The notes under the pieces are model-generated. The model was not told the origin of the DNA. It was given only the letters and a program-made list of their open reading frames with translations, and did not search any database. The translations under genes and the position numbers were made by a program. Of a DNA stretch of 64,000 nt, positions 63,507-64,000 are shown piece by piece; positions within the stretch are counted from its first letter, which is position 1; every line of letters starts with the position of its first letter. Origin of the DNA: Actinomadura syzygii (GTDB lineage: Bacteria; Actinomycetota; Actinomycetes; Streptosporangiales; Streptosporangiaceae); the NCBI RefSeq assembly GCF_008085905.1, contig NZ_VSFF01000015.1, forward strand, positions 248,001-312,000. Reading direction: 5' to 3'.

Positions 63507-63933
63507 ACCACCAGCGGCCGCAGCCGCTGGAGTCGCAGGCGCGAAGGTAGACGCTTCGTGCACCCTTGTAGGTGTACGGCTTCTTCCTTCTCCACACCAT
63601 CTTTTTCTGCGTACGCCGACCGGACTCCCAGTTGATGCGATACACGACCCAGACGTGGTCGTCTCTCTTTCCCCAGAAGAAACTGCCGTTGTAGCCCCCG
63701 CGCCCATCACACCTCCACTTCTTGTCCACCCCGACATTCAGACCTCTGGGCGACCACAAATCTGTAGATGCCTTTCCGTTCCTGCACGCCATTGCTCGAA
63801 TATCACGTTGTTTCGTCACGGTGGCCAAAGTGGATCCGGTCGAGGTCCCGGCCGATGCGTTGGGCGTGACCGCGAACGACGCCGCAGTCATCGCAATGGC
63901 CGCGGTGCAGAAGACGAATCGCTTGCCGATCAT
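63505..63933 (-). CDS. Small secreted basic protein of unknown function
   Basis: The protein has 142 residues and a Sec signal peptide ending at ASFAVTPNASA. The mature part is rich in Lys, Arg and Trp (DKKWRCDGRGGYNGSFFWGKRDDHVWVVYRI, WRRKKPYTYKGARSVYLRACD). It has four Cys (MACRNG, WRCDG, LRACDSSGC) and ends in GCGRWW. No family is recognised; the pattern suits a small cationic extracellular protein, possibly a toxin or wall-binding factor, but that is speculative. ATG 63933 has AAGGAAGGACC upstream. Codon use is less GC-extreme than in the rest of the window. Confidence 0.72.
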   Translation of the reverse strand: MIGKRFVFCTAAIAMTAASFAVTPNASAGTSTGSTLATVTKQRDIRAMACRNGKASTDLWSPRGLNVGVDKKWRCDGRGGYNGSFFWGKRDDHVWVVYRINWESGRRTQKKMVWRRKKPYTYKGARSVYLRACDSSGCGRWW

Positions 63934-63984
63934 GCTGGTCCTTCCTTTCGAGGTCCAGATCATGATGACCTTCGGCCACCTCGA

Positions 63985-63990
63985 ATTCTA
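63985..63990 (-). promoter_or_regulatory. -10 box of the minus-strand secreted-protein gene
   Basis: TAGAAT on the minus strand (63990 to 63985) is a near-consensus -10 hexamer about 50 bp before the start at 63933. The matching -35 would fall beyond the window edge. Confidence 0.5.
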
Positions 63991-64000
63991 TCGTGGGAAA

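Noticed and set aside
1..64000. tRNA, rRNA or integrase attachment sites
   Set aside because: No cloverleaf-like or TTCRANY-bearing intergenic stretch was seen. Intergenic gaps are short and explained by promoters and hairpins. A tRNAscan run would settle it.

Overview
This window is a very GC-rich actinomycete chromosome segment. The supporting signs are frequent GTG and TTG starts, ATGA/GTGA stop-start overlaps, a complete four-gene conservon (cvnABCD), an F420-type luciferase-like oxidoreductase, IdeR/DtxR-type iron boxes and an actinobacterial DNA polymerase I. A relative of Actinomadura (Thermomonosporaceae) is my best guess; that is inference, not a measured match. I found no tRNA, rRNA, CRISPR array or intact mobile element.

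Layout. (1) 1-14040: a catabolic island with a branched-chain-amino-acid-type (HAAT) ABC transporter (two permeases, two ATPases; the left edge cuts the first permease), then an SDR, a zinc alcohol dehydrogenase, an SMP-30 lactonase and an epoxide-hydrolase-like protein on the plus strand. An Ldh2-type dehydrogenase, a FAH-family hydrolase, a YtcJ-like amidohydrolase and a family III CoA-transferase lie on the minus strand, followed by an enoyl-CoA hydratase and a Gfo/Idh/MocA oxidoreductase. Together they look like uptake and stepwise oxidation, lactone or C-C hydrolysis and CoA activation of an unknown organic acid or cyclic compound.

(2) 14115-29366: a carbohydrate, probably amino-sugar, block. 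A minus-strand operon encodes a DeoR regulator, a GH4 glycosidase, a PfkB kinase, a solute-binding lipoprotein, two sugar ABC permeases and a large secreted PIG-L deacetylase with a CBM9-like domain. A plus-strand operon encodes a SIS-domain isomerase/deaminase, a second PfkB kinase and a class II aldolase (agaS-lacC-gatY-like). Between them sit a SAM methyltransferase and a secreted lipoprotein.

(3) 29335-37844: a DHFR-like protein, then a surface and heme-iron locus. It holds a membrane protein with an XRE helix-turn-helix domain fused to its C terminus, a DUF916/WxLIP-like anchored protein, three secreted proteins with a neocarzinostatin-like fold, and hmuT-hmuU-hmuV-like heme transporter genes. 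A near-perfect IdeR box and two weaker ones lie among them. This is the most novel part of the window.

(4) 37889-53822: a membrane sulfatase-like phosphotransferase, a GT39-like glycosyltransferase, a large PcfJ-like protein, an AhpD-like protein, two flavoproteins, inorganic pyrophosphatase, a divergent SDR/XRE pair, DNA polymerase I and an F420 oxidoreductase. (5) 53889-61676: a secreted M28 aminopeptidase, the conservon, and a divergent TetR/acyl-CoA dehydrogenase pair with a clear palindromic operator. (6) 61677-64000: an accessory-looking edge with a truncated MFS transporter remnant, an RNase HI with an added C-terminal metal-binding-like domain, and two small secreted proteins of unknown function.
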